A DNA stretch of 64,000 nt, from contig NZ_CP029426.2 in NCBI RefSeq assembly GCF_002266435.3, positions 2,634,001-2,698,000 of the forward strand. Direction: 5' to 3'. Under the pieces are notes generated by a model that saw nothing but the letters and a program-made list of their open reading frames with translations, was not told the DNA's origin and did not search any database. The DNA is from Bradyrhizobium amphicarpaeae. Its GTDB lineage: Bacteria > Pseudomonadota > Alphaproteobacteria > Rhizobiales > Xanthobacteraceae. Both the position numbers and the translations under genes were made by a program. Of the stretch, positions 36,647 to 44,818 are shown piece by piece (the stretch's first letter is position 1; the number at the start of each line of letters is the position of its first letter).

Positions 36647-36659
36647 TCGCTTCCCCCTC

Positions 36660-36684
36660 GATGAATTCTGACTCGTAATTCATC
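36660..36684. promoter_or_regulatory. 25-bp palindrome, TetR operator candidate
   Basis: GATGAATT-N9-AATTCATC, perfect 8+8 arms, in the 169-base divergent region between the synthetase operon and the ABC importer. It ends 6 bases before a plus-strand TTGACG -35 candidate (36691-36696). Confidence 0.65.
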
Positions 36685-36787
36685 TTTGGCTTGACGTCAC
36701 CCCCCGCCCTCTGAAATCCTTGAAACACGGAGACGACACGATCTCCGACAGGGATTTGAAACGCCGACCCGACAGAGGGAGGGAAGA

Positions 36788-38047
36788 ATGACGAGGACCC
36801 GCACGCCGGGCATCAGCCGCCGTTCAACGCTGGCGCTGATGGGCGCCGGTGCGATGAGTGTTGCCGCGCCTTGGGTGGCGCGTGCACAAGCCAAGACCAT
36901 CAAGATCGGCATGCCGACGATCCTGTCGGGCCGCGTGGCGCAGCTCGGCACGTCCTCGCGCAATGCGGTGATGCTCGAGGTCGAGAAGGTCAACGCTGCC
37001 GGCGGCCTTGCCGGCCGGCAGATCGAGATGGTGATCCGCGACTCCAAGGGCCAGCCGCAGGAAGCCGCGCGTGTTGCGCGCGAGCTCGTCAACACCGACG
37101 GTTGCGAATTGCTGCTTGACGGCGAGGCGTCGTCGGGTTCGTTCGCGGTGCATGAGGTTGCGCGCGATCTCGGCGTGCTCTGCATCCACACCTGCTCGGA
37201 AGCGTCCTCGCTGACGGCCGATCCGAAGCAGCACATCCCGAACGCATTCCGCTGCGTGCGCCAGGGCATTCACGATTCCATCGTCGGCGGCAGCTACGCC
37301 GCCGCGATCGCCAAGACCAAGGGCCTGAAGAAATGGGCGACCTGCTCGCCGGACTATGCCTATGGTCGCGATACCACCGGCGAGTTCACGCTGTACCTGA
37401 AGCGCTTCGCGCCTGATGTGGAGATCATCAGCGAATCCTGGCCAAAGCTGTTCCAGCCCGACTACACCGAGGTCGTCACCAAGATCCTGCAGGCCAAGCC
37501 GCAGGCGCTTTATTCCTGCCTGTGGGGCGGCGATCTCACCTCCTATATCGACCAGGCCAACATCTACGCGATGTTCAGCCAGATGGAGGTGTTCGCGGTC
37601 AACATGGCCGACTACACTGCGCTCACCGTGGTGAAGAACCTGCCCAAGGGCATCCACTCCGGCAACCGCTACATCAAGACGTTCCCGACCACGCCGGAGA
37701 ACGCGGCCTGGGGCGATGCCTACAAGGCGAAGTACAACGAGTATCCGACCAATTGGTCGTGGCAGAACGCGACCGCCGTGATGTTCCTCGCCGAGGCCGC
37801 CAAGAAGGCGAACTCTGCTGACGGCAAGAAGATCGCGGAGACGTTGAAGGGCCTCACCATCAAGTGCCCGTTCGGGGCCGACGGCACCGTGACGATGCGC
37901 GGCGACGATCACACGCTGGTCGGCTACGCCATTGGCTGGGGCACCACGATCCCGCAGGAGCCGTATGTGCCGGAGGTCAAGGTCGGCGACTGGAAGACGA
38001 TCTTCGAACTCGAGGCCGAGTGGAAGAAGAGCAAGGGTTACACCTGA
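36788..38047 (+). CDS. ABC transporter binding protein, branched-chain amino acid/amide class
   Basis: 419 residues. The N-terminus TPGISRRSTLALMGAGAM has a twin-arginine motif (Arg11-Arg12) and a signal cleaved after about residue 33 (ARA-Q), so it is exported folded. The mature part is a Peripla_BP_6 receptor: IKIGMPTILSGRVAQLGTSS and AGRQIEMVIRDSKGQPQEAA. These bind branched-chain amino acids, amides, urea or aromatic acids. First of five transport genes. GAGGGAGGGAAG precedes the ATG. The neighbouring divergent operon suggests an acid or aromatic ligand (inference). Confidence 0.9.
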   Translation: MTRTRTPGISRRSTLALMGAGAMSVAAPWVARAQAKTIKIGMPTILSGRVAQLGTSSRNAVMLEVEKVNAAGGLAGRQIEMVIRDSKGQPQEAARVARELVNTDGCELLLDGEASSGSFAVHEVARDLGVLCIHTCSEASSLTADPKQHIPNAFRCVRQGIHDSIVGGSYAAAIAKTKGLKKWATCSPDYAYGRDTTGEFTLYLKRFAPDVEIISESWPKLFQPDYTEVVTKILQAKPQALYSCLWGGDLTSYIDQANIYAMFSQMEVFAVNMADYTALTVVKNLPKGIHSGNRYIKTFPTTPENAAWGDAYKAKYNEYPTNWSWQNATAVMFLAEAAKKANSADGKKIAETLKGLTIKCPFGADGTVTMRGDDHTLVGYAIGWGTTIPQEPYVPEVKVGDWKTIFELEAEWKKSKGYT

Positions 38048-38058
38048 TCCGATGCGCA

Positions 38059-38082
38059 GCGGAGACGGGCGACCGTCTCCGC
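38059..38082 (+). other. Strong hairpin after the binding-protein gene
   Basis: GCGGAGACGG-GCGA-CCGTCTCCGC: a perfect 10-bp stem with a GNRA tetraloop, 12 bases after the stop and 50 bases before the permease start. It has no strong T-run, so partial termination or mRNA protection is likely. Confidence 0.7.
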
Positions 38083-38131
38083 CATCTCGTTTTCCGCGCC
38101 GTGTCAGGCGCGCCGCAATGAAAGTGCTCCC

Positions 38132-39034
38132 GTGGATCTCGACGCGCTTGCCGGCTGCCTCTCCAGCTCCGCCTGCCTGGTGACGCAAACCACCAGTGGC
38201 CTCATCATCGGCATGCTGCTGTTCCTGGTCGCGGTCGGGCTGACGCTGATCTTCGGCGTGCTGAAGGTCGTCAATTTCAGCCACGGCGCCTTCTACATGT
38301 TCGGCGCCTATTTCGCGATGACCGCCTATCAGTTCACCGGCAGCTTTGCCCTCGCGATGTTGGCGGGCGCGGCCGGCACGGCCGTTCTCGGATTGATCTT
38401 CGAGCGCGTCTTCATGAGTCGTGTCTACGGTGCGGACGTTTTGATGCAGCTCCTCGTCTGCTACGCCTTCGTGCTGATCTTCGACGATGTCGTGCGCCTG
38501 ATCTGGGGGCCGGAATTCAAGTCGATGGGCATGCCGTCCGCGTTCCAGGTGATGCCGCTGTTCATCGCTGGGGGCGTGGTGCCGCCTTATTATCTGCTGC
38601 TGATCGGCGTTGCGCTGAGTGCGGCCATCGTGCTCGGCATCGGGCTGTCGCGCAGCCGCATCGGCAAGGTGATCCGCGCCGCCGCGCAGAATCCAGGCAT
38701 GGTGTCCGCGCTCGGTATCAACACCGGCCTGATCTATGGCGGCGTGTTCGCGCTCGGCGGCATGCTGGCGGGGCTAGCGGGTGCGCTCGCCGCGCCGGTG
38801 CGCTCGCTGACCCCGGGCATGGGATTTTCGGTGCTGATCGAATCCTTCATCGTCACCGTGATCGGCGGCATGGGCTCGATCCTGGGCGCGCTGATCGGCG
38901 CGTTGCTGCTCGGCCTGATCAGGTCCTACGGCTCGCTCGGCTTTCCGCTGTTCACGGAAGGCCTGATGTATCTGTTCATGGTGATCGTGCTGGTCTCAAA
39001 ACCCACCGGCCTGTTCGGCAAGGAGGCGGCATGA
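38132..39034 (+). CDS. ABC transporter permease, LivH type
   Basis: 300 residues from GTG 38132, with about eight membrane segments. Family signatures are visible: LTLIFGVLKVVNFSHGAFYMFGAYF near the N-terminus and GGMLAGLAGALAAPVRSLTPGMGF...VIGGMGSILGALIGALLLGL towards the C-terminus. It forms the channel with the LivM-type protein. Its end overlaps the next gene by 4 bases. Confidence 0.9.
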   Translation: MDLDALAGCLSSSACLVTQTTSGLIIGMLLFLVAVGLTLIFGVLKVVNFSHGAFYMFGAYFAMTAYQFTGSFALAMLAGAAGTAVLGLIFERVFMSRVYGADVLMQLLVCYAFVLIFDDVVRLIWGPEFKSMGMPSAFQVMPLFIAGGVVPPYYLLLIGVALSAAIVLGIGLSRSRIGKVIRAAAQNPGMVSALGINTGLIYGGVFALGGMLAGLAGALAAPVRSLTPGMGFSVLIESFIVTVIGGMGSILGALIGALLLGLIRSYGSLGFPLFTEGLMYLFMVIVLVSKPTGLFGKEAA

Positions 39035-40050
39035 CCGAGCTCGAGGCCGGACGCGCCGGGACGCTGGCGCCTGTGCGCGGCGGCGCCGCGCTTGGACGCT
39101 ATCGCGACGTCCTGATTGCGCTGATCGCTTTTGCGGTGCTGGCGAGCCTGCCGCTGTTCACGGGCAGCAAGGCGCTGCTCGATTTCGTCATCCGTTGCTC
39201 CGCCTACGGCCTGTTCGCGACTTCGCTCAATCTGCTCGTCGGCTACACCGGCCTGACTTCGTTCGGCCACGGCATGTTCTTTGGCCTTGGCGCCTACAGC
39301 TTCGGCCTGATCATGCAGAAGCTCGGCGTGCCGATTCCGGTCGCCTTCGTGGCGACGCTGGCGATCACGGCGCTGATCGCAGCCGTCATCGGCGCGATCT
39401 GCGTGCGGCTGAAGGAGATCTATTTCGCCTTCGTCACGCTCGCCTTCCAGATGCTGATCCATTCGACCATTTTGTCCTGGGCCTCTTTCACCGGCGGAGA
39501 CCAGGGCTTGCGCGGCGGCATTCCGCGTCCCGCATTCCTCGGGATCAATCTCGCCAATCACGTCCATCTCTACATCGCGAGCTGCGCGCTGCTGATCCTT
39601 GGCCTGCTCGCGATGCGCCAGATCGCGCAATCGCCGTTCGGCTACACCTTGCGGATGATCCGCGACAATGCCGCGCGCGCGAGCTTTCTCGGCATCGACG
39701 TCTGGCGCGCCAAGCTCACCGTGTTCGTGCTGGCAGCGTTGTTCGCGGCGATGGGCGGCATGGTGATGGCGCTGTTCGTCTCGGGTGCTTATCCGGAATT
39801 CGCCTATTGGACGATCTCGGGTGAAGCCATCTTCATCAACATGCTCGGCGGCGTCTCGACCTTTCTCGGGCCGATGGTCGGCACCGTGCTGCTGTTGCTG
39901 CTCAACGACACCGTGACGCGGTTCACCGAGTACCATGGCATCGTGCTCGGAATCGTCATCCTGTTCTTCGCGCTGGGCCTGCGCAAAGGCCTGCTGGACT
40001 TCGTCGCCGAATGGTTTTCGCAACGGCGCGACGCAGGCGAGAGGCGCTAG
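39031..40050 (+). CDS. ABC transporter permease, LivM type
   Basis: 339 residues with about ten hydrophobic segments. The LivM hallmarks are LNLLVGYTGLTSFGHGMFFGLGAYSFG and the loop RMIRDNAARASFLGIDVWRAK before the second half, with YPEFAYWTISGEAIFINMLGGVSTFLGPM near the end. The N-terminal 30 residues are cytoplasmic and variable. It is coupled to the LivH-type gene and followed after 2 bases by the ATPase gene. Confidence 0.9.
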   Translation: MTELEAGRAGTLAPVRGGAALGRYRDVLIALIAFAVLASLPLFTGSKALLDFVIRCSAYGLFATSLNLLVGYTGLTSFGHGMFFGLGAYSFGLIMQKLGVPIPVAFVATLAITALIAAVIGAICVRLKEIYFAFVTLAFQMLIHSTILSWASFTGGDQGLRGGIPRPAFLGINLANHVHLYIASCALLILGLLAMRQIAQSPFGYTLRMIRDNAARASFLGIDVWRAKLTVFVLAALFAAMGGMVMALFVSGAYPEFAYWTISGEAIFINMLGGVSTFLGPMVGTVLLLLLNDTVTRFTEYHGIVLGIVILFFALGLRKGLLDFVAEWFSQRRDAGERR

Positions 40051-40052
40051 GG

Positions 40053-40808
40053 ATGCTCGAGATCCGCAACCTCGCAAAATCCTTTGGTGGCGTGAAGGCG
40101 ACCAACGACGTCTCGCTCGACTTTCCCGACGGTTCGCTCACCGCGGTGATCGGACCGAACGGTGCCGGCAAGAGCACCTTCTTCAACCTGATCACCGGCG
40201 CGCTGAAGCCTGACAGCGGCCAGGTGCTGCTCGACGGTGTCGATCTTGCCGGCCGCTCGCCGCCGGAGATCGTCCGTCACGGCATCGGCCGCGCCTTCCA
40301 GGTTGCAAGCATCTTCAAGTCGCTGACGGTGCAGGAGACGATGCTCGCCGCGGTCAGTGCCGACCAGCGCACCTCGGCAGTGCTGCACAAGCGCTTCCCC
40401 TTGCCGGAGACACGCGATCGCGCCGAGCATGTGATGGAGCTGTTGGGCCTGGCGGGAAGCCGCCATCGCACGGCCGCGACACTGTCGCATGGCGACCAGA
40501 AGCTCCTCGATATTGCCCTTGCGCTGGTGCTCGAACCAAAGGTGCTGCTGCTGGACGAGCCCACCGCCGGGATGGGCCCGGAGGAGCGCTGGCGCATGAT
40601 CGACAAGGTGCGCGAGCTCTGGGAGACCCAGAAGATCACCGTCGTCTTCATCGAGCACGACATGGACATCGTGTTCAAGATCGCGCCGAAAATCGTCGTG
40701 CTCTGCTATGGCCGTATTCTCGCAACCGGTACGCCCGAAGAGATCCGCAACAACGGCGCCGTGATCGAGGCCTATCTGGGCACCGAGCATGCGGGAGCCG
40801 CCGCATGA
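40053..40808 (+). CDS. ABC transporter ATPase, LivG type
   Basis: 251 residues from ATG 40053, which gives the family start MLEIRNLAKSFGGVKATNDV; an earlier in-frame ATG lies inside the permease gene. Walker A GPNGAGKST (about 33-41), the LivG-type signature LSHGDQKLLDIALAL (His replacing the second Gly of LSGGQ is common here) and Walker B VLLLDEPTAGMGPEE. It energises import together with the LivF-type subunit. Confidence 0.93.
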   Translation: MLEIRNLAKSFGGVKATNDVSLDFPDGSLTAVIGPNGAGKSTFFNLITGALKPDSGQVLLDGVDLAGRSPPEIVRHGIGRAFQVASIFKSLTVQETMLAAVSADQRTSAVLHKRFPLPETRDRAEHVMELLGLAGSRHRTAATLSHGDQKLLDIALALVLEPKVLLLDEPTAGMGPEERWRMIDKVRELWETQKITVVFIEHDMDIVFKIAPKIVVLCYGRILATGTPEEIRNNGAVIEAYLGTEHAGAAA

Positions 40809-41518
40809 GCGCGGTCGTCATCGAAGTCGCCGATCTCGACGTCTATTACGGCACCAGCCAGATCCTGTTCGGCGTCGGCCTCTCGGTACTGCAGGGCGAG
40901 ACCATGGCGCTGCTCGGGCGCAACGGCGCCGGCAAGTCCACTACCATGAAGGCGATCATGGGGCTGGCGCCGCCGCGGCGGGGCAAAGTGAGCCTGCGCG
41001 GTGCGGTGATCTCGGGCCGGAAGCCGCATCACATCGCGCGCGCCGGTCTGGGCTTCGTGCCGGAGGACCGCCAGATCTTTCCGGAGCACAGTGTCGAGGA
41101 CAATCTGGTCATCGGTCGCAAGAAGGGACCGGAGGGCCAGGACGAATGGCCGATCAAGCGCATCTACGAGGTCTTCCCGCTGCTGGAGCCGCTGCGCCAT
41201 CGCATCGCCGGACGCCTCTCCGGCGGCGAGCAGCAGATGCTCGCGATCGCACGCACGCTGATGGGCAATCCGGCGCTGCTGCTGCTGGACGAGCCGAGCG
41301 AGGGGCTCGCGCCGATCATCGTGCAGCGGATCGGCGAGCTGTTGCGGCAGCTCCGAGGAATCGGATCGACCGTGCTGATCGCCGAGCAGAACATGCATTT
41401 CTGCCTGGGGCTCGCGAGCCACGCCACCATCATCGACAAGGGCCAGATCGTCTACGCCGCCGGAATCGACGAGCTGAAAGCCAACGAGACGATCCGCCGG
41501 CGTTATCTGGCCCTGTGA
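40805..41518 (+). CDS. ABC transporter ATPase, LivF type
   Basis: 237 residues, overlapping the previous gene by 4 bases. Walker A GRNGAGKSTTMKAIMGL, LivF-typical GLGFVPEDRQIFPEHSVEDN, signature LSGGEQQMLAIARTL and Walker B LLLLDEPSEGLAPIIV. Last gene of the importer operon. Confidence 0.93.
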   Translation: MSAVVIEVADLDVYYGTSQILFGVGLSVLQGETMALLGRNGAGKSTTMKAIMGLAPPRRGKVSLRGAVISGRKPHHIARAGLGFVPEDRQIFPEHSVEDNLVIGRKKGPEGQDEWPIKRIYEVFPLLEPLRHRIAGRLSGGEQQMLAIARTLMGNPALLLLDEPSEGLAPIIVQRIGELLRQLRGIGSTVLIAEQNMHFCLGLASHATIIDKGQIVYAAGIDELKANETIRRRYLAL

Positions 41519-41682
41519 GCCTGGCGCGCGGTGTCCGAATAGTCGAGAAGAAGAAAACGGTTGTCTGCGGGCCTTCCGGCGAAAGGAGTTTCCCTGCGCG
41601 GGAGCAAAAACGCCAATCGCTTCCATTGCCGTTTGATCGGGAAACGACGACATTCCTATCAGAATTTGATGGATTGACGGTC

Positions 41683-41901
41683 ATGGAACGCACTGGATTT
41701 GAGCCCTTCGGCGAGCAATTGGTGTCCGCAACGGATGCCCAGCCGAAGTCGCGCGCGTCGAAGCTCCTGCTGCGGGTCGGCACCGGGCTTTTCTGGTCGC
41801 TGGTGGCCGGAATCGTGCTCGCGCGTGCGGCGTTCTTCGAACCCGGCGTCTATGACGGGTTCAGCCGGGTGGCCTCGCTGGCCAAGAGCCTGATCTTCTG
41901 A
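41683..41901 (+). CDS. Small membrane protein, hypothetical
   Basis: 72 residues: MERTGFEPFGEQLVSATDAQ, then a single hydrophobic helix (about 33-50, TGLFWSLVAGIVLARAAFF) and a short C-terminal tail. No family recognised. The reading frame is open far upstream through the ATPase genes, but ATG 41683 gives a sensible protein. No ideal ribosome site is visible, which lowers the confidence. Confidence 0.5.
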   Translation: MERTGFEPFGEQLVSATDAQPKSRASKLLLRVGTGLFWSLVAGIVLARAAFFEPGVYDGFSRVASLAKSLIF

Positions 41902-41986
41902 GGCCGATTATTCCGGGTTGGGGACAGAACTTCTCTCGACCCTGATATGTCGAAAGCTTATTCCCCATTGGGCCGGCGCTGCGTAT

Positions 41987-42012
41987 AAATCTTTCTCCCT
42001 TGGGAGAGATTT
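41987..42012 (+). promoter_or_regulatory. Hairpin hiding the ribosome site of the YeiH-type exporter
   Basis: AAATC (41987-41991) and TCTCCC (41994-41999) pair with GGGAGA-GATTT (42002-42012), an 11-bp stem with a 2-nt bulge and tight loop. It contains the whole GGGAGAG ribosome site and ends at the base before the GTG start codon at 42013. Confidence 0.55.
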
Positions 42013-43071
42013 GTGTCGCAGAATCAAGCATCCAGCCCGGCCGGCGCCAAGCCGGCCACCGCCGCGAGCCGTATTTTCGGGCTGATTCCAGGCATCCTCC
42101 TCTGTATCGCCGTCGCCGGCGTCTCGGCCCTGCTCGAAAGGGCGGAGCTCGGCGTCTTCGAGCATCCCTATGTCGAGGCGCTGGTGATGGCGATCCTGCT
42201 CGGGATGGCCCTGCGGAGCTTCTGGAAACCCGCGCCGCGCTGGCAGGCCGGCATTGCCTTCAGCGCAAAACAGCTTCTCGAAGTCGCCGTCATGCTGCTG
42301 GGGGCCTCGATCAGCTTCGCCGCCATCGCGGCCTCCGGCGTCGCGCTGCTGGCCTCGATCGCAGCCGTCGTGGTGATCGCGCTCTGCGTCTCCTTCGGTC
42401 TCGGCCGGATGCTGGGCCTGTCGACGCGGCTGTCGATCCTGATCGCCTGCGGCAACTCGATCTGCGGCAATTCGGCGATCGCTGCGGTGGCCCCGATCAT
42501 CGGTGCCAACAATGACGAGATCGCATCCTCGATCTCCTTCACCGCAATCCTCGGCGTGATGATGGTGCTCGGCCTGCCGCTGCTGATTCCGCTGTTGCAA
42601 TTGTCTGCCACGCAATACGGCATCCTCGCCGGCCTCACGGTCTATGCGGTGCCGCAGGTCCTGGCCGCGACGGTCCCGGCCGGGCTCGTCGCGACGCAGA
42701 TCGGCACGCTCGTGAAGCTGATGCGTGTGCTGATGCTCGGGCCGGTCGTCGTCGGCCTCTCGCTCGCGGCGTCACGCTGGCAGAGCGATGCCAAGAAGAC
42801 CAATGTCGGCTTCTTCCGCCTCGTGCCCTGGTTCATCCTCGGCTTTCTGGCGCTGGCGACCTTGCGCTCCCTCGAAATCGTGCCGGGGACGGTGGTTGGT
42901 CCGGTGACCAAGATCACCGGCTTTCTCACCGTGGTGTCGATGGCGGCCCTCGGTCTCGGCGTCGACGTGCGTGTGCTCGCCAATGTCGGCGGGCGGGTGA
43001 CGGCCGCGGTGACGCTGTCCCTGATGCTGCTGCTCGGCATCAGCATCGCACTGGTGCACTGGTTCAAGTGA
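42013..43071 (+). CDS. YeiH-family putative sulfate/sulfite exporter
   Basis: 352 residues from GTG 42013, with about ten membrane segments. The YeiH/UPF0324 motifs are present: EALVMAILLGMALRSFW, the central CGNSICGNSAIAAVAPIIGA loop, QVLAATVPAGLVATQIGTLVKLMRVLMLGP, and the C-terminal VSMAALGLGVDVR. Members are annotated as putative sulfate exporters; some are linked to sulfite or taurine metabolism, but the substrate is not established. It stands alone. The ribosome site is enclosed in a hairpin. Confidence 0.87.
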   Translation: MSQNQASSPAGAKPATAASRIFGLIPGILLCIAVAGVSALLERAELGVFEHPYVEALVMAILLGMALRSFWKPAPRWQAGIAFSAKQLLEVAVMLLGASISFAAIAASGVALLASIAAVVVIALCVSFGLGRMLGLSTRLSILIACGNSICGNSAIAAVAPIIGANNDEIASSISFTAILGVMMVLGLPLLIPLLQLSATQYGILAGLTVYAVPQVLAATVPAGLVATQIGTLVKLMRVLMLGPVVVGLSLAASRWQSDAKKTNVGFFRLVPWFILGFLALATLRSLEIVPGTVVGPVTKITGFLTVVSMAALGLGVDVRVLANVGGRVTAAVTLSLMLLLGISIALVHWFK

Positions 43072-43166
43072 GGGCCGCGCTCTCTGGACTTCCCCCGCCA
43101 GACGTTTATTGGTCTTCGCCAATGTGATCGGCTGCGGCTGATCCGAGAAACAACGAGGGCGCGGCC

Positions 43167-44339
43167 ATGACGACTTTGTCAGTGAAAGACCTCCTCCCCG
43201 AAGACGGAACACGCGGCACGCTCGCCGGCCGCGTCTGGCTGCCGCAGGCGAACGGTCCGGCCGTGGTCGCCGTCCGTGGCGACGGCGTGTTCGACGTCAC
43301 CGCAAGATTTCCGACCATCAGCGCGCTCTGCGAAGAGGACAATCCGGCCAAGGCCCTTGGCCTGACCAAGGGCGAGTGGATCGGCGATCTCGACGCCATC
43401 GTGGCCAACACGGCGCCGGACCAGCGCGATCGCCAAAAGCCCTGGCTGCTTGCGCCCGTGGACCTGCAAACGCTGAAGGCTGCCGGCGTCACCTTTGCCA
43501 TCTCGATGCTGGAGCGCGTGATCGAGGAGCGGGCGAAGGGCAATCCGGCCTCGGCCGAAGCGATCCGCAAGGAAGTGACGCGGCTGATCGGCGACGATCT
43601 CTCCAAGCTCAAGCCGGGCTCCGACCAGGCGATGCACCTGAAGCAGGTGCTGATCGATCAGAACGCCTGGAGCCAATATCTCGAGGTCGGCATCGGTCCC
43701 GATGCGGAGGTCTTCACCAAGGCGCCGACGTTGTCCTCGGTCGGCACCGGCATGGACGCCGGCCTGCATCCGAAATCGACCTGGAATAACCCGGAGCCGG
43801 AGCTCGTGCTGTTCGTGTCGAGCCGCGGCAAGATCGTCGGCGGCGCGCTCGGCAACGACGTCAATCTGCGCGACTTCGAGGGCCGTTCGGCGCTGCTGCT
43901 GTCAAAAGCCAAGGACAACAACGCCTCCTGCGCGATCGGACCGCTGCTGCGCCTGTTCGACGACAGCTTTACGCTCGACGACGCGCGCAAGCTCGACATC
44001 AGCCTGAACGTGAAGGGGGCGGACGGCTTCGTTCTCGACGGCCATTCCTCGATCAGCAAGATCAGCCGCGATCCGACCGATCTGGTCGAGCAGACCATCG
44101 GCAAGGTGCATCAATATCCTGACGGGTTCGTGCTGTTCCTCGGCACGATGTTCGCGCCGGTCAAGGATCGCGACGCGCCGGGGCAGGGGTTCACCCACAA
44201 GCGCGACGACATCGTCACGATCGCAGCGCCTCAACTCGGCAAGCTCGTCAACCGCATGCGCACCAGCGACGAGTGCGAGCCCTGGACCTTCGGCATCGGA
44301 GCGCTGATGAAGAACCTGGCGCAGCGGAAGCTGATTTAG
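43167..44339 (+). CDS. Sugar-acid dehydratase of the fumarylacetoacetase fold, XylX-like
   Basis: 390 residues. The sequence matches my recollection of Caulobacter XylX, the 2-keto-3-deoxy-D-xylonate dehydratase of the Weimberg pathway, over its whole length: LLAPVDLQTLKAAGVTFAIS, MLERVIEERAKGNP, SQYLEVGIGPDAEVFTKAPT and GNDVNLRDFEGRSALLLSKA. The metal-binding acidic residues of the fold are in NNPEPELVLFV. The reaction gives 2-oxoglutarate semialdehyde from a 2-keto-3-deoxypentonate. It precedes the sugar importer and oxidation genes by about 480 bases, consistent with such a route; another sugar acid is possible. Confidence 0.83.
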   Translation: MTTLSVKDLLPEDGTRGTLAGRVWLPQANGPAVVAVRGDGVFDVTARFPTISALCEEDNPAKALGLTKGEWIGDLDAIVANTAPDQRDRQKPWLLAPVDLQTLKAAGVTFAISMLERVIEERAKGNPASAEAIRKEVTRLIGDDLSKLKPGSDQAMHLKQVLIDQNAWSQYLEVGIGPDAEVFTKAPTLSSVGTGMDAGLHPKSTWNNPEPELVLFVSSRGKIVGGALGNDVNLRDFEGRSALLLSKAKDNNASCAIGPLLRLFDDSFTLDDARKLDISLNVKGADGFVLDGHSSISKISRDPTDLVEQTIGKVHQYPDGFVLFLGTMFAPVKDRDAPGQGFTHKRDDIVTIAAPQLGKLVNRMRTSDECEPWTFGIGALMKNLAQRKLI

Positions 44340-44352
44340 CTCGCTTTCCTTC

Positions 44353-44378
44353 GCCTCTCCCCGCGTGCGGGGAGAGGC
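44353..44378. repeat. Short palindromic repeat
   Basis: GCCTCTCCCCGC-GT-GCGGGGAGAGGC, perfect 12-bp arms, 13 bases after the dehydratase stop. It may also terminate transcription; the same type occurs at 9769 and 58776. Confidence 0.65.
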
Positions 44379-44451
44379 CGACACGCGAAGCGTGGCGGTG
44401 AGGGGCTCTCCACGGGTCGATTTGTTCGACGTACGCAGACTCTATCCACAT

Positions 44452-44531
44452 CGTCATTGCGAGCGCAGCGAAGCAATCCAGAGTCTTTCCCCGGAGGGAT
44501 TCTGGATTGCTTCGCTGCGCCCGCAACGACG
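44452..44531. repeat. Dispersed palindromic repeat, full element
   Basis: The arm CGTCATTGCGAGCGCAGCGA to 44482 and its inverted copy at 44501-44531 agree at 29 of 31 positions around an 18-base centre. A single arm of the same family lies at 32541. Confidence 0.75.
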
Positions 44532-44690
44532 GGAGAAGAGCTCGCACAACCCGTTGTCACCGTCGCTGCGATCGAGCGCTCGCAGCCCCGCGCGAAATTT
44601 TCCTTCACCCCTCAATTGCATCACCGGAGCAAAATCGCGCTGAGCGTGTTGTAGAACCGCTCGCTGCCGCTTGCTCGTGCTCTGCTCAAA

Positions 44691-44709
44691 TAGTCAAATA
44701 ATATGACTA
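44691..44709. promoter_or_regulatory. Operator candidate upstream of ytfQ
   Basis: TAGTCA-N7-TGACTA with an AT-only spacer, 110 bases before the ytfQ start. An overlapping GACTAGTC lies at 44705-44712 and an AAATAGTC repeats at 44730. The GntR regulator encoded in this operon is the natural candidate to bind it. Confidence 0.5.
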
Positions 44710-44818
44710 GTCGGAACTCATCTTCCGTGAAATAGTCCCGTCCGCCGCCTCAAAGGACGGCCTGAGGGTGTCATGCTACCAATAGGCGCCCCGGATAACA
44801 TCTTGGGAGACTCGCCTG

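Larger units (their letters stand above)
44340..44818. other. Long intergenic region with repeats and the ytfQ promoter
   Basis: 479 bases without a gene. From left: hairpin 44353-44378, a full palindromic repeat 44452-44531, then an AT-rich inverted repeat 44691-44709, and a leader hairpin CCGTCC/GGACGG (44739-44760) before the ytfQ start at 44819. Confidence 0.6.
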
